A stretch of DNA of 10,024 bases from Smittium culicis. Its lineage: Eukaryota > Kickxellomycota > Harpellomycetes > Harpellales > Legeriomycetaceae. A program made the translations under genes and the position numbers. The DNA is taken from contig LSSN01001800.1 of the NCBI GenBank assembly GCA_001970855.1, positions 1 through 10,024 on the forward strand. Reading direction: 5' to 3'. Shown here in pieces: positions 9,580 through 10,024 of this stretch. Positions within the stretch are counted from its first letter, which is position 1. Every line of letters starts with the position of its first letter. The notes below the pieces were generated by a model. It was not told the origin of the DNA, did no database searches, and saw only the letters and a program-made list of their open reading frames with translations.

Positions 9580-9723
9580 TTAAACTGCAACATAGTGCTC
9601 TCTTCGTTCAGAATCTCTCATATGTGCTAAATAAAAGCGAAATGGTTTACAATTGAGCCTCGGGGATGGATTGGTTTTACATCGCGATTTAATTCCCCAA
9701 AATCTTCTATTTTCTGTTGTATC
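9580..9723 (-). other. Possible 3'-terminal exon of an unrecognised minus-strand gene
   Basis: On the minus strand about 47 codons are open to a TAA at 9582-9580, in an island with many more G and C bases than the spacers. The product mixes Arg, Cys, Pro and Trp residues (RFWGIKSRCKTNPSPRL, then RFYLAHMRDSERREHYVAV at the end), which AT-rich noise rarely gives. A plausible acceptor, GATACAACAG, lies just upstream on that strand, with the frame closed by a TGA at 9726-9724. I do not recognise the family. Plus-strand frames over the same bases (9546-9656, and about 9631-9756) are also open, including LFVQNLSYVLNKSEM, so the coding strand is uncertain. Confidence 0.25.
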
Positions 9724-9873
9724 TCAAATTTTGTTTATATACAACATTCGCACTAGTTAACGTTTATTAAATTTCTAAATTTTTAAATAATTAATAAATT
9801 ATTTGAAAAAATACATATTAAATTACACATGGAAAATTTTTGCTTCTAAACGTGCTAACACAAATTTTTGCAG

Positions 9874-9932
9874 AGGGAAGGGATTCTTTTGATTTATTTA
9901 TAAGTTCACCAACTTATCACGATGATCCATGA
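9874..9932 (+). other. Possible short terminal exon on the plus strand
   Basis: A good-looking splice acceptor, AAATTTTTGCAG, ends at 9873. It is followed by an open frame of about 18 codons (GRDSFDLFISSPTYHDDP) that stops at the TGA at 9930-9932. The amino acid mix is unlike the Ile/Asn/Lys/Tyr output of the spacers. No upstream exon can be joined to it with confidence, and the segment may equally be chance. Confidence 0.2.
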
Positions 9933-10024
9933 TAAAAAAACTCTTTAATAATTAGAATTACGTATTCATATATACGTTTTACAAATCATTATTATTCTTT
10001 GGCCAATATAAACTTGATTTTACA

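Noticed and set aside
9600..9650. LFVQNLSY on the plus strand as the RNP2 motif of an RNA-recognition domain
   Set aside because: The match is only a few residues, the frame stops soon after at 9656, and no matching RNP1 block could be found downstream.
1..10024. tRNA genes, CRISPR arrays, transposases or other mobile elements
   Set aside because: I looked for T-loop-like GTTCRA boxes, regularly spaced repeats, and transposase or reverse transcriptase motifs, and saw none that hold up.

Overview
The window looks like nuclear DNA of an AT-rich eukaryote, most likely a fungus. It holds one intron-bearing gene for the spindle-checkpoint protein Mad2 with a distinctly fungal-looking sequence, one intact single-exon gene for a type II membrane glycosyltransferase of the GT31 (beta-1,3-galactosyltransferase-like) kind, one decayed paralogue of that glycosyltransferase, and long gene-free stretches dominated by A and T. 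Coding parts are visibly richer in G and C than the spacers. The low gene density, very AT-rich spacers, introns of about 80 to 130 bases and local duplication of a secretory-pathway glycosyltransferase would fit an early-diverging fungus (for example Harpellales, Entomophthorales, Glomeromycotina or anaerobic chytrids). That placement is inference and I cannot narrow it further. Nothing points to a bacterium, a virus or an intact mobile element.

Layout: 1-455 is upstream DNA; 456-1381 (+) is MAD2 in four exons; 1382-3939 is a gene-free spacer; 3940-4833 (-) is the intact GT31 enzyme, convergent with MAD2; 4834-6490 is a gene-free spacer between the two glycosyltransferase copies; 6491-7440 (+) is the GT31 pseudogene, arranged head to head with the intact copy; 7441-9060 is gene-free apart from a small 10-base tandem repeat; 9061-10024 contains two islands of more balanced base composition with short open frames on both strands, which may be terminal exons or relics of unrecognised genes.

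MAD2 (nuclear, kinetochore signalling) and the GT31 enzyme (Golgi or ER lumen) have no evident functional link, so their adjacency appears to be ordinary eukaryotic gene order. The most informative structure is the inverted GT31 pair: one copy keeps a full-length frame with both family hallmark motifs, while its diverged sister carries at least three stop codons and four reading-frame shifts. I found no convincing new multi-gene system here.
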